45,826 bases of DNA from Plantago elongata (Eukaryota > Streptophyta > Magnoliopsida > Lamiales > Plantaginaceae). The notes under the pieces are model-generated. The model was not told where the DNA came from and did no database searches. It saw only the letters and a program-made list of their open reading frames with translations. A program made the position numbers and the translations under genes. Location of the stretch: positions 1 to 45,826 of the forward strand of contig JAYMSP010000606.1 in NCBI GenBank assembly GCA_036897095.1. The letters are read 5' to 3'. This document shows, piece after piece, positions 1-14,054 of this stretch (the first letter of the stretch is position 1; each line of letters begins with the position of its first letter).

Positions 1-130
1 TTCTAGCACATTAGTCTAAACTCTTCACTATCCTGATCGATTTACTACTGGGGGGTCGGTTTTACCAATTTCTCCGCAGAAGAGAACCAAAAGTTCCTTC
101 GAACTGGATGAGATTTGTGTTACTAACTTA
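1..130. other. Left GC-balanced flank
   Basis: The first two 60-base lines are about 42-43% GC by hand count and contain ordinary CpA, TpG and CpG steps, including a run of six G at 50-55. From about 130 the sequence falls to below 25% GC. I see no open frame, RNA gene or repeat that can be named in this short piece. It is best read as the end of the neighbouring normal-composition DNA, so the left edge of the AT-rich block probably lies inside the window. Confidence 0.55.
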
Positions 131-3100
131 ACTATTGGTGTATGATCTTCTATAACAATCTATTTAAAACGATCCTTAGTAAATACATACTTATAGACTC
201 TTATACCTTTTAACAATTTATTAGTAGTAAGTAGACCTAAGAAGCTATTATATTTATAAAAACTAGTACTTAAAACTACCTTACTTATATTTAAATATTT
301 AATTTATAAGACCCCTTAATATCAAGAACTACTGTGGGGTGAAGAAAGATACTTAAGACAGAGCTATCTCTCGTTATTAGACTTACTTGTATGCTATTTT
401 TATAAAATATAACTCTTAGAGTCCTGTAAATATAAATAAATTAAATATAGGGTGTTCTACGTACTATAACTCTAGTTAATATCATTAACTATGATAAATA
501 TACGAGAAATTAAGGGATAAATATAATGTAGAAAGAAAGTCTCTTTCACTAAGCCTTTTTAACTTAAAGCTATACTTTTTATATGTTAAGCCCTATAATA
601 AGGCTAAAGAGGGGAGAAAAATACATATTTTTATTAATAAAAAAGAGTGTGAGGCATAAGTATTCCTCTTATAAATAAACCCTAGCAAATACTTAAAGTT
701 ATACTAAATTAGTGCGTGAGTATTCCCTAAATTAAATACCCGATAAAGGCTTAGTAATATATACTTGTGTAATACTATAATTCTCCACTAGTAAAGTAAT
801 AAAAGAGCTTCATATTTAATAATACATTACTCCGAGTACTTTATGTCTTTAAGGTAAATTAAGACTTAAGCGGGTGTCTTTATGCTACCTTTATGGTATA
901 CTTTTTAAAGAGAGTTAGTACAAAATTACATACTCTATTAAATTATTAAATTACAACTATGATTTATTAGGCTATTACTATAGAAGGAAACACTACATGC
1001 ACTTTTATAAGCACTAAAATTGCCCTTTATAATAGAGTAGGATACCCTCCATGAATTTGTAACGTAAACGAATTATTGATAAAATCTTACTATAGTAAGG
1101 CTACTATATTTTAAGTAACTAAAGCATATAAATTAAGCTAGAATTAAGGGGTGATATCATATAAGGTAAGGAGTTAACTTATAGCAGCTTTCCTTTTTTA
1201 TTTTATAAAATGTATAAGTAGAGGCAGCGTCTCTTAGTCCCTTAAGATTCTAAGCTGAATAATTCTTAAAGGGAACATGTATTTGCACTTCATTTAAGGG
1301 AGAAAAGAGTATCTAGTGCTTACTACCTTTTTTATACTATTAGTTAAGTTATTAAAAAGCATACTCGTATAATGTTCTTTTTAAGTACTCTCAAATCTAT
1401 TATAGTAAAGTGTCTTTTCTCTTAAAGTAACAGGACTAGAACTTATTTTTTTATAAAAGGTCATTTAAGCGTACTTTTCTTAGAAATAGAAACTACTAGA
1501 GATTGTAATGACTTCTTATATGGTATAAAAAATAGTAGCATAAATTATTTATACATAAAATATTTTAGAGAGAAAGGGTACTTCTTACATATTTCACAAA
1601 AGGCTAGATTTAAGTTACACATAATCAAGGATTTAACTTTTAAATAAAAGTGAGTACTCATGCACTAGACAAGCATACATTCTCTAAGTACAAGAGAGCC
1701 CTTTTGAATTCCTTACTTATTTATAGATTGTTATACTTTAAAAATTCATTAAGAAATATATTAAGAGAACTATGATGGAGATAAATACCTAATTGAAACT
1801 ATAAAAGATGGAAAGAGTACTTCCCTAAGTAATGCTACTATTATAATATAAATATTTAAAGAGAAAAGTATGCTGGTAAATAACTAACTCTATTTAGGGA
1901 AGAAAATGGTGCATCAGTATACTTACATTTTAGAGAAAGAAAGAGACTTAAGCAGATATTTTCATTGAGAGGTTATCTTAGAGCTATTATAATATTTAAC
2001 AAATAATTAGAAAGAGAAAGAGCGATTATTTATCTAAGCAAAGAGTTTAAGGTTGCACAAAGAGAGCCTTATTTATTTAGGGCACCCTTTTAACTATTTA
2101 GTAAGGTATTTTATAAAGTACAAGAGAAAACTTTCTCTTTTATCAAAAGTACTATTTCCAAGGCGTAGATATTTGTGAAAAGATTCCTTAAGTCATAATT
2201 ATTTACTTAAGAAAACAAGAGTCACTTAGAATGTAAAAGACTTCTCTATAGTAAACCTCTACTATCTAATTAACGAGTACTGTTTGTTAAATAGAGATGT
2301 TCTTTAGCTCTTAACTATTTAATAACTGTTTCTAAAAGTACCCTTACCTTCTGCAAGTATTATATTACAGGAGACTCCTCTTACATAATCTATTACTAGT
2401 TTAGATACTACTTAAGTCTTAATAGCGTAATATAATCTATGGGTTAGGTAACTCTTTTATAAAGGTGCGTAAGAAATGAAGTATTTATTAATTATAATAG
2501 ACTAGAAGGGCTTCTTTTTTAAAATGTAGATCCATTATGCCATAATTTAAGGTAGTTTTTTATAAACTATTATAATAAAAAAAGGGTTTTTTCTTCTCTT
2601 ATAGAAACTAGGCTCCCCCTTTTTATTAAAAAATATGTATCAATCTAAGAAGGCTTGATTATTAATGTATGTTTTAGCGAGATATTTTTGCTTATGTATA
2701 CTCAAGTGTAATTCTTTGTTAACTGTAGCATTCTCTCTAAAAGTCTCTAGTATTTAAGTATTATCCGAGATAGTTTTCTTAGAATCATTAAAAAAAACTA
2801 AGCGTATAAATAATATAATATAGGCACTAGTGACTCCTTTCGCTTTAGGTAGTATTATCACTTGATTATTTTTCTTTGTGCTTAACCATTTAGGAGTACT
2901 TGCCGTTATATCTATAGTATTTTATTCAATATTTCTAGCATACTAATATAAGTAAGGTATTATTCTCTTGCATAAAGGCGTATTCTTATACTTTTTCAAG
3001 GGTATATTTAAGCATAAGATAGCTGACTATTAGATATTTTTTATAAATAGGGTACTTATAATATAGGAGGATCTTTAGTTTATTTTGGACACACATACTA

Positions 3101-6100
3101 TTTCATGCACTTTAGAGAGGACAAACAAGTACTTGATTCACTCTCAATCTTCTTTATTAAATGAAAGGCCTGTAATTGCATTTAAGTCTATCTTTTCTCT
3201 ATTAGGTATAGTGGAAAATACTCCCGCTATGTTAGTAACGGCACCATTAGTTAGTATTATATAAATACTTGTTTAATATTATGCAGCAACTAGAATAAAG
3301 GACGCAAGATTTACTTATATACTTTGGTACATAAGATGCTAGTTTACTCTTGGCACTTAGATTCCTTAAGGCACTTTAAAGAAAACCTAAGCATTGTCAG
3401 TAATTATCTCTTCTTTAAATAGGAAGATACCCTTAATATAATAAGGTATACTAATATATCTCTAACAATGAAATAATAACTTCTTTTAAATAACTAATAC
3501 GCATTTGTTAAGCTAACTATGCTCTGGTAAAATGAAGATGTACTCTAACATAATCAAGACTTAATTCTTTATAATAAATTATAAGGAGTGAAATATCCCT
3601 ATTTCCAAAGCAAAGATATTCTCCCGGGTTATTTATTTTCTAATAATTATAAATAAAATGTAATCTATAAGTAAGCTTTATTAAGAATAATTCTATAAAA
3701 TAGGTAAGCATGCTACTTGTTAAGTACTCTTTAGATGTAAGTAATAAGCTCTAAGTAAGATTATGCCTATAAGGGTTAAGCATTTTATTATGAAGGGAGC
3801 CTGCCTGAGATAAAGAAGTCTTATAATAACTATTTGCTAAATAATAAAATAGCTTCATCAAAAAGTATAAATAGTTATGAAATATCTTTATATATTTCTT
3901 CTTCTCTAAAAATAGGTGTTATCCAGGATATTTGTCTTTAACAGTCCTTTAACAATTTTATAAGCATATAAATATTATAGAATAAAGAGACTCTTCCCAG
4001 TAGACCAAAATGTAAGGAACTCTTCTAGGAAATTCTTACGTTATACTTTAGGGTGCAAGGATACATTTAATATAAGTAGATACCTTTGTATTTGAATAAA
4101 TACTAACTTTTTTATCTGAAGCATTTACTATAGGAGTTATTATAAATACTAATAGATAGCTTTTACTTTTCTAACTACTTTATAATTACATAAAGAGAGA
4201 CTGAAGAGACACCACTACTTTTCTCCAATAACTAGGCAAGATTTTAAGGGTAAATCCTACTAAAGTATAAAGCGTAAGAGTTAAACCCACCTTTTCTATA
4301 AATAGTATATAATTTTAAATAAGATACAAAAGTAACTAAGGTATATACCATATTATTAAGGGAGAAAGGTACCTAAAGAGTCCCTTGCTTATAAAATAGG
4401 CGCTTTAATAAATAAAAAGGGAATTTCTATTTCTCTTCTATAAAATACTCTAAGTAATTAATAATATATATCTCTTTTTTTAAGTGAATGCGCTCTTTTC
4501 TCTTATTATTACTTCCTTATTTAGCAAGAGTACTTACTAGAAGGGGTATTAGCTTTTGTATAATCAGTGATTTCTTTATAGAGTTCTGCATTCTCTTCAT
4601 TTATAAAAATATTGCTTGCTTAAGTAGCTTTCTCTTGTATTTACTATGCCTTCTGCTATTGATGACATAAGAAAGTGCATGACTGAACTCTCCGATATTT
4701 ACGGACGGGATCATTTTGTTATAAATCAAAAGATATTATTATTCATAATAGTATATATATATATATGCCTTTTAATAAATAGTAGAAGTAACCCTTAGGT
4801 ATAAGAAAGAAGGGGTTCTCTTGTATATATTAATATAAAGGTAGTACTTCTTAAGTTTAGATAAATGTAAGAGGGAGACATATGCTTAATTATATTATCT
4901 AAATATTTGCTAACTATTTATTAAAATGATAAGGAGACTAATATTCTTTCGACACCAACATATAGATGTACTCGCGCAGGAGTTATGGGTATATAATTTA
5001 TACTACTAACATGAGGGAAGAGTACTGGTCTTGTATAATTCACTAGTATATATTTTTTATAAATAGGTGTTTCTCTCTTTCTTATTCTTATAAATGTATG
5101 CTGCTTACTTGTAGCAACTTCATTGTTAAAGTATGCTAGGGAATATGCGCTGTCTAGTGTACATTACTAAATTATTCATTATTAAATATAAGGGCACTCT
5201 CTTCTAAATCAATGAGATAATTTCCTGGGTAAAATAAAGGGCTTACATATTCATATAAGTATAGCTCTAAAGTAGTACAACTAATAGGAAGTAATTTATA
5301 AGGGTAAAGGAAGGAGAGCTCTTAAAACTAGTAATGCTTTGTTGTTCTTTAGTGCTTTACACATAGCTCTTTTATTAGTAAGGGGCATAGTGATCTCTAA
5401 TTATTTAAGATGCTTTGTCAAATAAGGGTATGTTACGCTATTATTAAAATAAAAGTCATAGAATAGATAGAGTAGCATCTTTTTCTATACTAGGTATTCA
5501 TTTCCATAAAAGCAAGATAATAGGTCCTTGCTTTTTTAATAAATTTTATAAGTTAGGTGGTGCTATTTTAGGTCATTGCTTTAATAAATAACGCTTATAA
5601 AGTACACTACTCTCTTACTAAGTAATTAGAGTACTATAATTAGCGCTTTTATATAAGGGGTGCCTTACTTAAGCCATAATTATTTATATAATAAAGAACT
5701 AAGGGTAATGCTTAAAATAGAGTTTAAACTCTTTCTTTTCTTATCTAGTAAGGCGAGGGTATTGACAACCCTTTAAGAGTAAGTTCTTCTTTAAAAAAAG
5801 ATATAGCAATTATTTTCTTCTGCTTAATAAGTCTTTATCATTATAAAGGATTATTACTTATACTAATCCTTCTTAATCTTCAAGCTAGATAAAATACTAG
5901 GATAATATTCTATGTAACCTCGAAATTTTAGGAGGCTTGATCATAAAATATGAGTAGTTAAGTATATGCCTCTATTTTGACATAACTAGTTATGGGGTGA
6001 GCTTATACCTCTATAAAATAAGGAAACAAATCTAAATATTAAGGGGATCAAGCTCTTTTTAGTAAAGTAGATACTTCTATTACTTTAAGCCTTAAGGTAC

Positions 6101-7090
6101 TTCTTTAGTATAAGTTACCTCTATATTTATAGATATGACCCTTCTATGTCTCTTTAAGTTAAGTCAAACAATATACTCTTATATAATACGTAATAGCTTT
6201 CTTTAAAGAGTATAGTGACTTGAGAAGATGCTACTAATTTCTTCCTCCTTTCTAACGCTTCGTTTAAGGAGTACTAATAAAATAGCAGCCTCTTTTGTAA
6301 AATTAACTGTAGTTTTATTTCTTTATAGATAGTCTCTTTTTTAGCTAGTAAATACCCTGTACTTGGGCATTTACTAGATTATTTGTAAAAGAGATTCTGC
6401 GTAATATATTTATTCTAATTAAGGAATAACTCTTTATTAGATTTATAGTCTAGTGCAGCTCCATCTATTGTATGTAGTAATTAGACATTTACCAAGGTAT
6501 TTGTCTTACTCCTTTACCTTTTAGTAGGAAGATATCTTAGTATGCGTGTGCAAAATAAAAAATAATTACTAACTTTTTCTAATTAAGTATAGTTCTAATT
6601 TAACAAGAGTCCTAGAATCTAAATATTTCAAAATGATTGTATACTATGTAACTCAGTATATTTAGTGAGCACCCTCTAACCTTATAATAAGGGCATACCT
6701 ATTAAGGGTGAATGGGTAACTAACGCTTTTTATATTTATGTAAATAATCTTTATGCATTCTACTATAAATTAGTAGGACATACTACAAGAAAGCACTCTT
6801 TACTAACCCATAAACTAGGAAATGTTAGAGGAGAATACACTATAGAAGTTATCTTTTCCCTTAAACCTTTACTTTAGCTATATCTAAGGTAAAGTATTTT
6901 AAGGAAAGGCTTCACTAAGAAATACTTAAATATTTAGTTTATTAGATTATTAAAGGGAATTCTCTTCCATTAAATATAGTACTAACTCTCTTATTATTAT
7001 AACTCTTTAATAGTAAAGCTAACACATAGCTGACTCATAGAAAGTATTCCCTTCTTCTATATTGCATTAATTGTGCTGGGAATATTTACT
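130..7090. repeat. Block A: strongly RIP-type DNA
   Basis: About 7 kb of very AT-rich sequence dominated by TTATAA, AAGTACTT, CTTAAG and AGAG/CTCT words. Surviving C mostly sits in CpT or CpC. No open frame is credible; the best Met frame is 60 codons at 4,488-4,670, hydrophobic and T-rich, and reads as chance. A (TA)n run lies at 4,752-4,766. The length is compatible with one LTR retrotransposon, but I found no terminal repeats or protein motif, so the parent element is unknown. The right boundary near 7,090 is where CpA and TpG become common again. Confidence 0.5.
4752..4766. repeat. (TA)n microsatellite
   Basis: Fifteen bases of alternating T and A, a simple repeat within block A. No function is implied. 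Confidence 0.9.
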
Positions 7091-7107
7091 TAACTAATTA
7101 ATTAAGT
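7088..7107. repeat. Imperfect palindrome at the A/B transition
   Basis: Six-base arms ACTTAA (7,088-7,093) and TTAAGT (7,102-7,107) flank CTAATTAA. The whole 20 bases are almost self-complementary, with one mismatched symmetrical pair. It sits where the composition changes from block A to block B. Such short AT palindromes are common in this DNA, so position is the only reason to list it. Confidence 0.4.
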
Positions 7108-10100
7108 GAATGAATACAGGAGTGTTATGTAGCATAGAAATAGAAGAAAGAGTCGGATAAGGCCTAAGGCCATAGATAATCTATAATGATGAAACTTAAA
7201 TGAATTGTTATTAGTTCTTTCTACTTTGTTCGAATACTGAACTCCCAAAAGACAAAATTAGAAATATGAATTAGAATGATATATAATTTCTAGAGAAAAG
7301 TCCAGTGAGAGTACGTGATTCATGAGTGTGTCCTGTCTATAAATTTGTTCTTAATGCAGATGTAGCACTTGTCCCAAAAGATACATATACCATTTCTTAC
7401 TGAGAAGTTCTTTTGTATTTGACACTTTAACTTCTACCTTTTATACCCCTTACTTTTTCTCTTTATTCCAGGGATTAGTTAATTAATAAGGCAATTCTCA
7501 TAATTAGTTTTCAACCTAAGCCGTTGCTCTCGATAATTTCCACCTATACTTAGTTAGACATCGGTAATAATAAGCTCCGTGCTGTATATTAAATCGAATT
7601 CCCTAGGCTTTTTCCTGAATGCTTATAAAACTTTCTTACTTTACTATATTGTTATTTCTAAACTAAGTTGTTCATACTAGAATATCAATTGAAATGTTTC
7701 TGTCTTACCAATTCCAATTACTACGGATTCTATACTCTGCAAGGCTTTATTTATCTTGACCCCCTTTTTGTCTAACTAGTAAAAGAGGGAGATCCATTTC
7801 ATACTCAAATTTTGGTTAAGAAGAGGTATTGCCAAAGTCAAATCAAAATATAGTCAACGGTTTTGTAAGCTAAGGGTCTCTTTTTATTTAATTTATCAGT
7901 CGGCAGTTAATGAGTATGTAATCTATCTATAAAACAGAAATAAAATAAAAATTTTTAAAGAATATTTAAAACTGCTATCTAATTATTATTCTATTTGGTG
8001 CGTAGACTTCGTTGTTTGCAACTAAAGGCCAGAACTTAGAAGGTTATCCCGAAGCAATTAAAGTAGACGTCACTCACTAGAAACAATAATACTTAGTTAC
8101 ATGTCTATAAAATTACAGTTTGGATTATCTCTCATGCAATATTTGTAGACCTTTGCCTTAACTTTTTTTCTTTCATTTTAATAAAAAATTAAATAATATT
8201 TCTTTCCTCTTTTACAATTTATTTCCGCCGATCTACTTTCTATAGTCTATTTCATTTTTGCGTATGCCTTTTCTTAGATTTTACTTCGCGAGTTCCTTAT
8301 ACTTACATGCGTATATCACTTCACTAGAAGAAAGAAAACCATATGCACTTTCCTATTTTATTTACTTTGACTCTACTTTCGAGGAATTCGCAATAATTAA
8401 GTTAAGTCTTTATCAAGAAGTTGAATTTTTTAATTATAAACAAGGAATACACGTGTATAAAATTATATAGAGGATGAAGATCGTTTCATTTAATATCTAT
8501 CTTAGTCACAACACAAAGAGAATGAGAATAAAGATAATCGCAAAACAAGGTTGCAATTATTGGGTAGCTAGGACTTTATAATAGAGTTGAAAGTAAAATG
8601 TAACAAGTTATTTACTATGAATCAGAACACAAGTACGAAATGAACTCCAATGTCCTTATCTCTCTACTTCTTATTTTATTTAGGAAGCATTCTTAACATT
8701 ATTGCTCGTATTATTAGATTACAGATCCTTCCTTGATTTTTTCTGTCTTTGCTCTTGTCTTAATGATTATAATAACAAACTGTGCCTAACTTAATTAGGC
8801 TTACTACTACTACTGTAGAGTCTTATTCTCTCAAATACTCACTTAGGTATAAGGTATAATAGTAAGGATATTTCGCCCTAGACTCTCTTTTGTCTCTTTC
8901 TGGATGTTTTATTTAGAGCCCCCTTTATATATAATGCACTTTTATGCCAGGCAATGCCGAGTCTTTTACTACACTAAAACTACTCGCAAATCTCTGCGAA
9001 CAAAGTGGTGGGTATATTAATTAGGGCATATAGAATTATATTCTATCGTGTAAGAATTTTATCGAAGGGAAAACAACATTTTTCATATCGAATTTCTTAA
9101 AAAAACAACTCCAATTTCGTATATAAATAAACTAGATAAGGTAGTATATGAAATAGTTACCTTGATTACTTACTTCTACAATCTTCTATACAACACGATA
9201 AAAGTAACATTATTACTTGCCTTACAATGGAAAAAATTTTTTCTCTCTTAGAATCAACTAATAAAAAGAATTGTAAAATAAATAAAAAAAGGAAATATAT
9301 ATATCTGTACTGAATTTTTTCTAATAAATCATAATGAACTATATCACCGGAGAAAATATAATTGTTTGGAAAAGAGCTCTTTAAATACAAAAATTTTGTT
9401 AAATCGTTTAAGTATAATAAATATAAGAATAGTCTCAGAATAAAAATCTAAAATAGATATAATACAGAATTAGTAGTAATTGTACCAGCTTTTATAGTAA
9501 AGTTTATGTACAGAAGAAATGTAGTTAAAGAATTGCTAATAAAAAGCTCTTTACTTTAGCAAATAAATCATAATATAATTTTCTGAGAGTTGCTTCTTAA
9601 TATTTAATATAAAAGTAGTTTTCGAAAATCTCTAAGTTATCCAGTAAGTATTCTCTTTACGAAGGGGGCAGCTTGGAACTAACTACTTCTAATAGACTCT
9701 TTCTTAAGAGTTAGATTAAGTCTAGGTTTCAGCTTAGATTCTTTTACGGTATGGTTTCTCTTCTCTTCTCGAGGAAAGATAGAACTCATTAAGGAATGTA
9801 TTTAAAATTAAATGAAGGAATACCTCCATGCCGGAACTTATATGGAAGTATGCCAACACTATAGAGAGTATGTTTAAGGGAAATTTTATAAAATATAGTA
9901 GTGTATTACTTTTTTTAAAACGTCGCGATAAATTTATTTTTTGTACTTCATAAAAATTTTGTCTAGGAATTACTTTACTATAGAAGGTAACAATATAACT
10001 TATTATACGCTATAGTTAACAACCCTTGCAACTACTAGGAGAAATGCTAACAGAATACCCCCAAAATTCTTTATTTAAAGCATTTGCCCTAAATGAGAGC

Positions 10101-12141
10101 TCTTATCCCAATATCTTTCTACTTCGGATTGTTTTGTTTTTAGAACTAATTAGTATGTATGTTTTCCTTAGCTAGAGTATCGAAACTACAAGGAATAATA
10201 AATGTCTATGTTGATTAGAAATCTTAGAGTCATAGTTATTAATTATCCATGGATCTACGGGAATACTTAGTCTTTGCTCTCTTAGTAGGTTTCTCCCTAA
10301 TTAAGTTGTAATATTTTAATACTCTTAAAGGAAACCCTCTTTCTTACTATCTTTTGCTTCTATTCGAGGAGCTTCCCCTTATAGACCATTGCTTGTTAAA
10401 CTGTTACTCTATTCATGTAGCACTTGACACGAGTAAGTGTGCGGATTGCCAAAATTTGTTTTTTTATAGAATTTATATCCATGTTATTAAGTATGTTATT
10501 CTAATTAATTATAGTAAAAATAAAAGAAACACGGGAGCACGCATAAGGACTGAATAGGATTTCATTTAGTAAATGTAAGGTAGACAGCTAGTCATATCTT
10601 TTTTTTTAGTAAATACTAAATAGAGTATATAAAATAAAGTATAATATAAAATAGGATGATAGTACACATATAAATAGAAACATTTTCTGTCAAAGTAAGA
10701 ATACAATATACTGTGTAATATACTTATACTTAATGCCTTTAGGGAAGTTTACATACTTGAGTTAGTCCTCTCTCAGTGCAGCCACTTACTTATAGAACTT
10801 ATTTAGTTACTTTTTGTTATTACTAGGCCTTGTCAAGAGTCTTCCTTTGTTGTTTATACAAATGAAATAAAGGCAATCCTATATATTTTTACCTCAATAT
10901 TTTAGTAACCCTCAGACCTATGAGAGTACTCAAAGCAGTTACTGGTAATTCGCATACTATAAAATAAAAGAGTATAAAGTTCAAGCTGTTTGTTACCATA
11001 TAAATATCATAACTTTCTTCCTTACAAAAGGAGACGTACTTCTTTGTTAGATACAAGTGAGCTTTAGTGTAGTATATTGCTTATTAGTAAAATAGTGTAT
11101 ACTAGAGACTAGAATAAAGATTTATTCTTTCTTTACTATCAGCAAGCAGGCTTCCACAGTAAATTAGAAAGCATTAAAACTCTGTTATTAAAGGAGAATA
11201 GTACATTTTCATTATGTATATTTACAAAGATACGGTACTGTATCCTCTAGCGGATCTTTTCTTTCTTCTTCAATTGTTATGCTATACAATAAAACTCTAT
11301 GATAGAGGTGAGTACGTACTAAGCGAAGACTCTACGTGATAATTTATATAAATATAAATTCTTTTTTCTTTCATGTGCATGTCTTTTCCTTGCTTGTTGT
11401 AAGGATCTTACTTGGTGTTAGTCTACTTTTTTTACTTTACTCTGAAACATATATATATACATGTTATATAGATTAGTTCCATACTTATAAATTTCATCTT
11501 TTAGCTACTACGTGTGTTTTAAGATTTTAACATTGGTGCCAGAATGCTGCTAGACTAAGAGTATTACTAATATATATATAATAAAAATAAAAGTATTTAT
11601 AGAATTTTGGCATAGGCAAGCAGCTAAGCTATATGTAAAATTATTTTTTTAGTATAAATAAAATATAAGTGAAAATTCCTATGTTATGAGTAAGAATGTT
11701 ACTACATCATAGTTAAGGTAGCTTGTAGGTAGTTACAAAAAGAAAGCATACCCTGTATTATTATTACTACTTAAAAATTATACTACTTACATCTCGTAAG
11801 TACAAAGTACATTTCAAAACCACTATAGAGGGAAATCCTTACAAAATACAGTACTTGATAGAGCTAAGTAAGGCATTTAACTCTAATTAATTGATATTTA
11901 TGGCTTTCTTATATAATTTAAGTTGTTACTTAGCAATAGAAAGATAGTAATAAAATGCATGTAGTTGTTAGGTGTGACGATACCCATGTTTTATATTTAT
12001 TATACTATAAATTATAAATAATGTTACACTGCAGTTACTTAGGATCTTTCTTTTTGACCTACCTTAATCTCTTTTTCCTAAAGAAATAATATCCCCCTCT
12101 TATAACTATAAATAAGTTAAGTACAATATCTTATTATACGT

Positions 12142-12178
12142 TGTAAAAAATATATATATATATATAATTATTTTTACA
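12142..12178. repeat. Hairpin around a (TA)8 run
   Basis: Arms TGTAAAAA (12,142-12,149) and TTTTTACA (12,171-12,178) are exact reverse complements and enclose an uninterrupted TA run at 12,151-12,166. The whole 37 bases can fold as one long AT hairpin. No gene lies beside it, so a terminator role is not supported. Confidence 0.75.
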
Positions 12179-14031
12179 CACTTCTAAATGCTTTAACAAC
12201 ATTCTATATAAGAGTTATAAGCGTACTCAGTATTATATAATATAGAATAAAAATACTATGAGTAAAGAAATATGGCACTACGCGTTGAATTATCTAGGAA
12301 GAGTAAGTTTACATTTATATAAAGGAAAAGTATTAGTTATCATAAGATATTCCTTTATGCACTTAGTCATCTTTTATTGTTTGTTAGCTTTAGGTAGATT
12401 ATAGAACAAGATACACCCGAGGAGCTCTAACTGAATTCTAAATATTTTTTTACTTGCGCAAGGTAATTTAATTTAATACACCACAAAAGATTTGAAAATA
12501 TTCCAGCTAGTATAGCCTTAACAAATAAAGGAGACTTATATTATAGCTTATAGCACCAATAAAGGCAACCAGAAACCCTAGCTTATGGAAGTACTACAGT
12601 ATATAGTTAGATGAATTCTTTAGAGATATAAGCAACACCTCAGATAGAGGAAAAGTCATGGGGGTAGTAAAGACAAAGCGAGTACATGCTGTTTAATATA
12701 ATAATACTAAGAAGTAGCATAACATAAGGAACTTTGTAACTATATAATTATATACTTCTATAATATTCTAGTAAAATACCTAACTAAAGATTGCATTGCG
12801 CAAGCATACTTTCGTTAGTTCGTGTAGGGTTTACTCACACGGATTACTTATCACTTAGAACAAAGCCTGTAACAATTCCTAGATTAGACTATCGACTTCA
12901 CTTCATTCACACGTATTTTATTTCTATTCTTACACCGTAGATCAATATTCTTGGCACTCTTCAAAAGAAAAAGCACAGATTCTTAGTAAAACAAAAAAGA
13001 ATTTATTAGCTAAGATACGAGAAATCCTTTGTTGGGTGTATGAAGGCAAATCTTTACGTAATCGTATTCCACAGAGAAAAATATAGTCATTTCAATGCAT
13101 TCTAAAAAAGACTTAAAGTAGTACTCTATCTTAATAAGAGATTCATTACCTAATAAAGTCGGGGATTAAAACTTTTACTTACAAGCTACGCTTTATCTTG
13201 TGTATATAATTGTTATAAATTCGCTAGCTTATTTTTATTATGTTATAAAAGCATTTAGAAAGGCACACTTTATATAGCTTTCTATAGGTAGGCTTTTGAG
13301 TTTTGTGGGGCACATATAAATGACAAGATATAAAAGAAGGAAGCGCAAGGATATAGTACTTAAAAAAGTGAGTTCCTCTAATATAAATAAATTATAAATA
13401 CATTAAATAAGTAAATTATCCTCTTAAGAATTCTCAATATGGAATCTTACTAAGTACGAAAGGTACACACAGCCTTTACTTTATTATTTGTCTATTAAAT
13501 TCTTAGTCATAAGGTGTGTAAGCTAACTATACTTTATAAACAAAGTAATTCCATCAGAGCGCTCAAAATTCTATAAGAAGAAGAAGAGTTAATGAGAATA
13601 TTAATCGAAACAAAAAGTACTTTAAGTGGATATTAATAAAAATTTTATTCTAGGTCTTACATGCATGTAATAAATTCCTAAGGCTGTTAGCCAATTATAC
13701 GAGTCTTCTTTTACTTACAAAGCGAGATTAGAATCTTTAGTTTCTTAATATTCTTTATTTTTTTTAGAGCACTTGTTTTTAGTAAAATACTTAAATGAAG
13801 CTGACGTAGTTAGAAGTGATGCACTTTTGCATTGTATGTACTTTCATTTAGAATTTAGGAAGAAACACCCATAAAGGGTACTTACTATATAGGAATTACA
13901 AGGATAAAACAGAGAGCAAATACAAGAAAGGCCAGATTATAAGATTAATAAAGGAATTCTAAGTAATTATATTAACTAACAGGGTATGGGTATGTAAAGA
14001 GTAGATTTTTGGAATAACAACATGAAACCAC

Positions 14032-14054
14032 ATTATAATTTTTGTAATTATAAT
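14032..14054. repeat. Short inverted repeat
   Basis: Nine-base arms ATTATAATT (14,032-14,040) and AATTATAAT (14,046-14,054) with a five-base spacer TTTGT. It is exact but AT-only, so it may be chance. Confidence 0.7.

Noticed and set aside
7228..7237. GTTCGAATAC, like a tRNA T-loop
   Set aside because: No pairing T-stem, acceptor stem or anticodon arm could be built around it.
8258..8470. 70-codon plus-strand open frame with a fairly protein-like composition
   Set aside because: No recognisable domain, ribosomal or promoter context, and the length is within chance.
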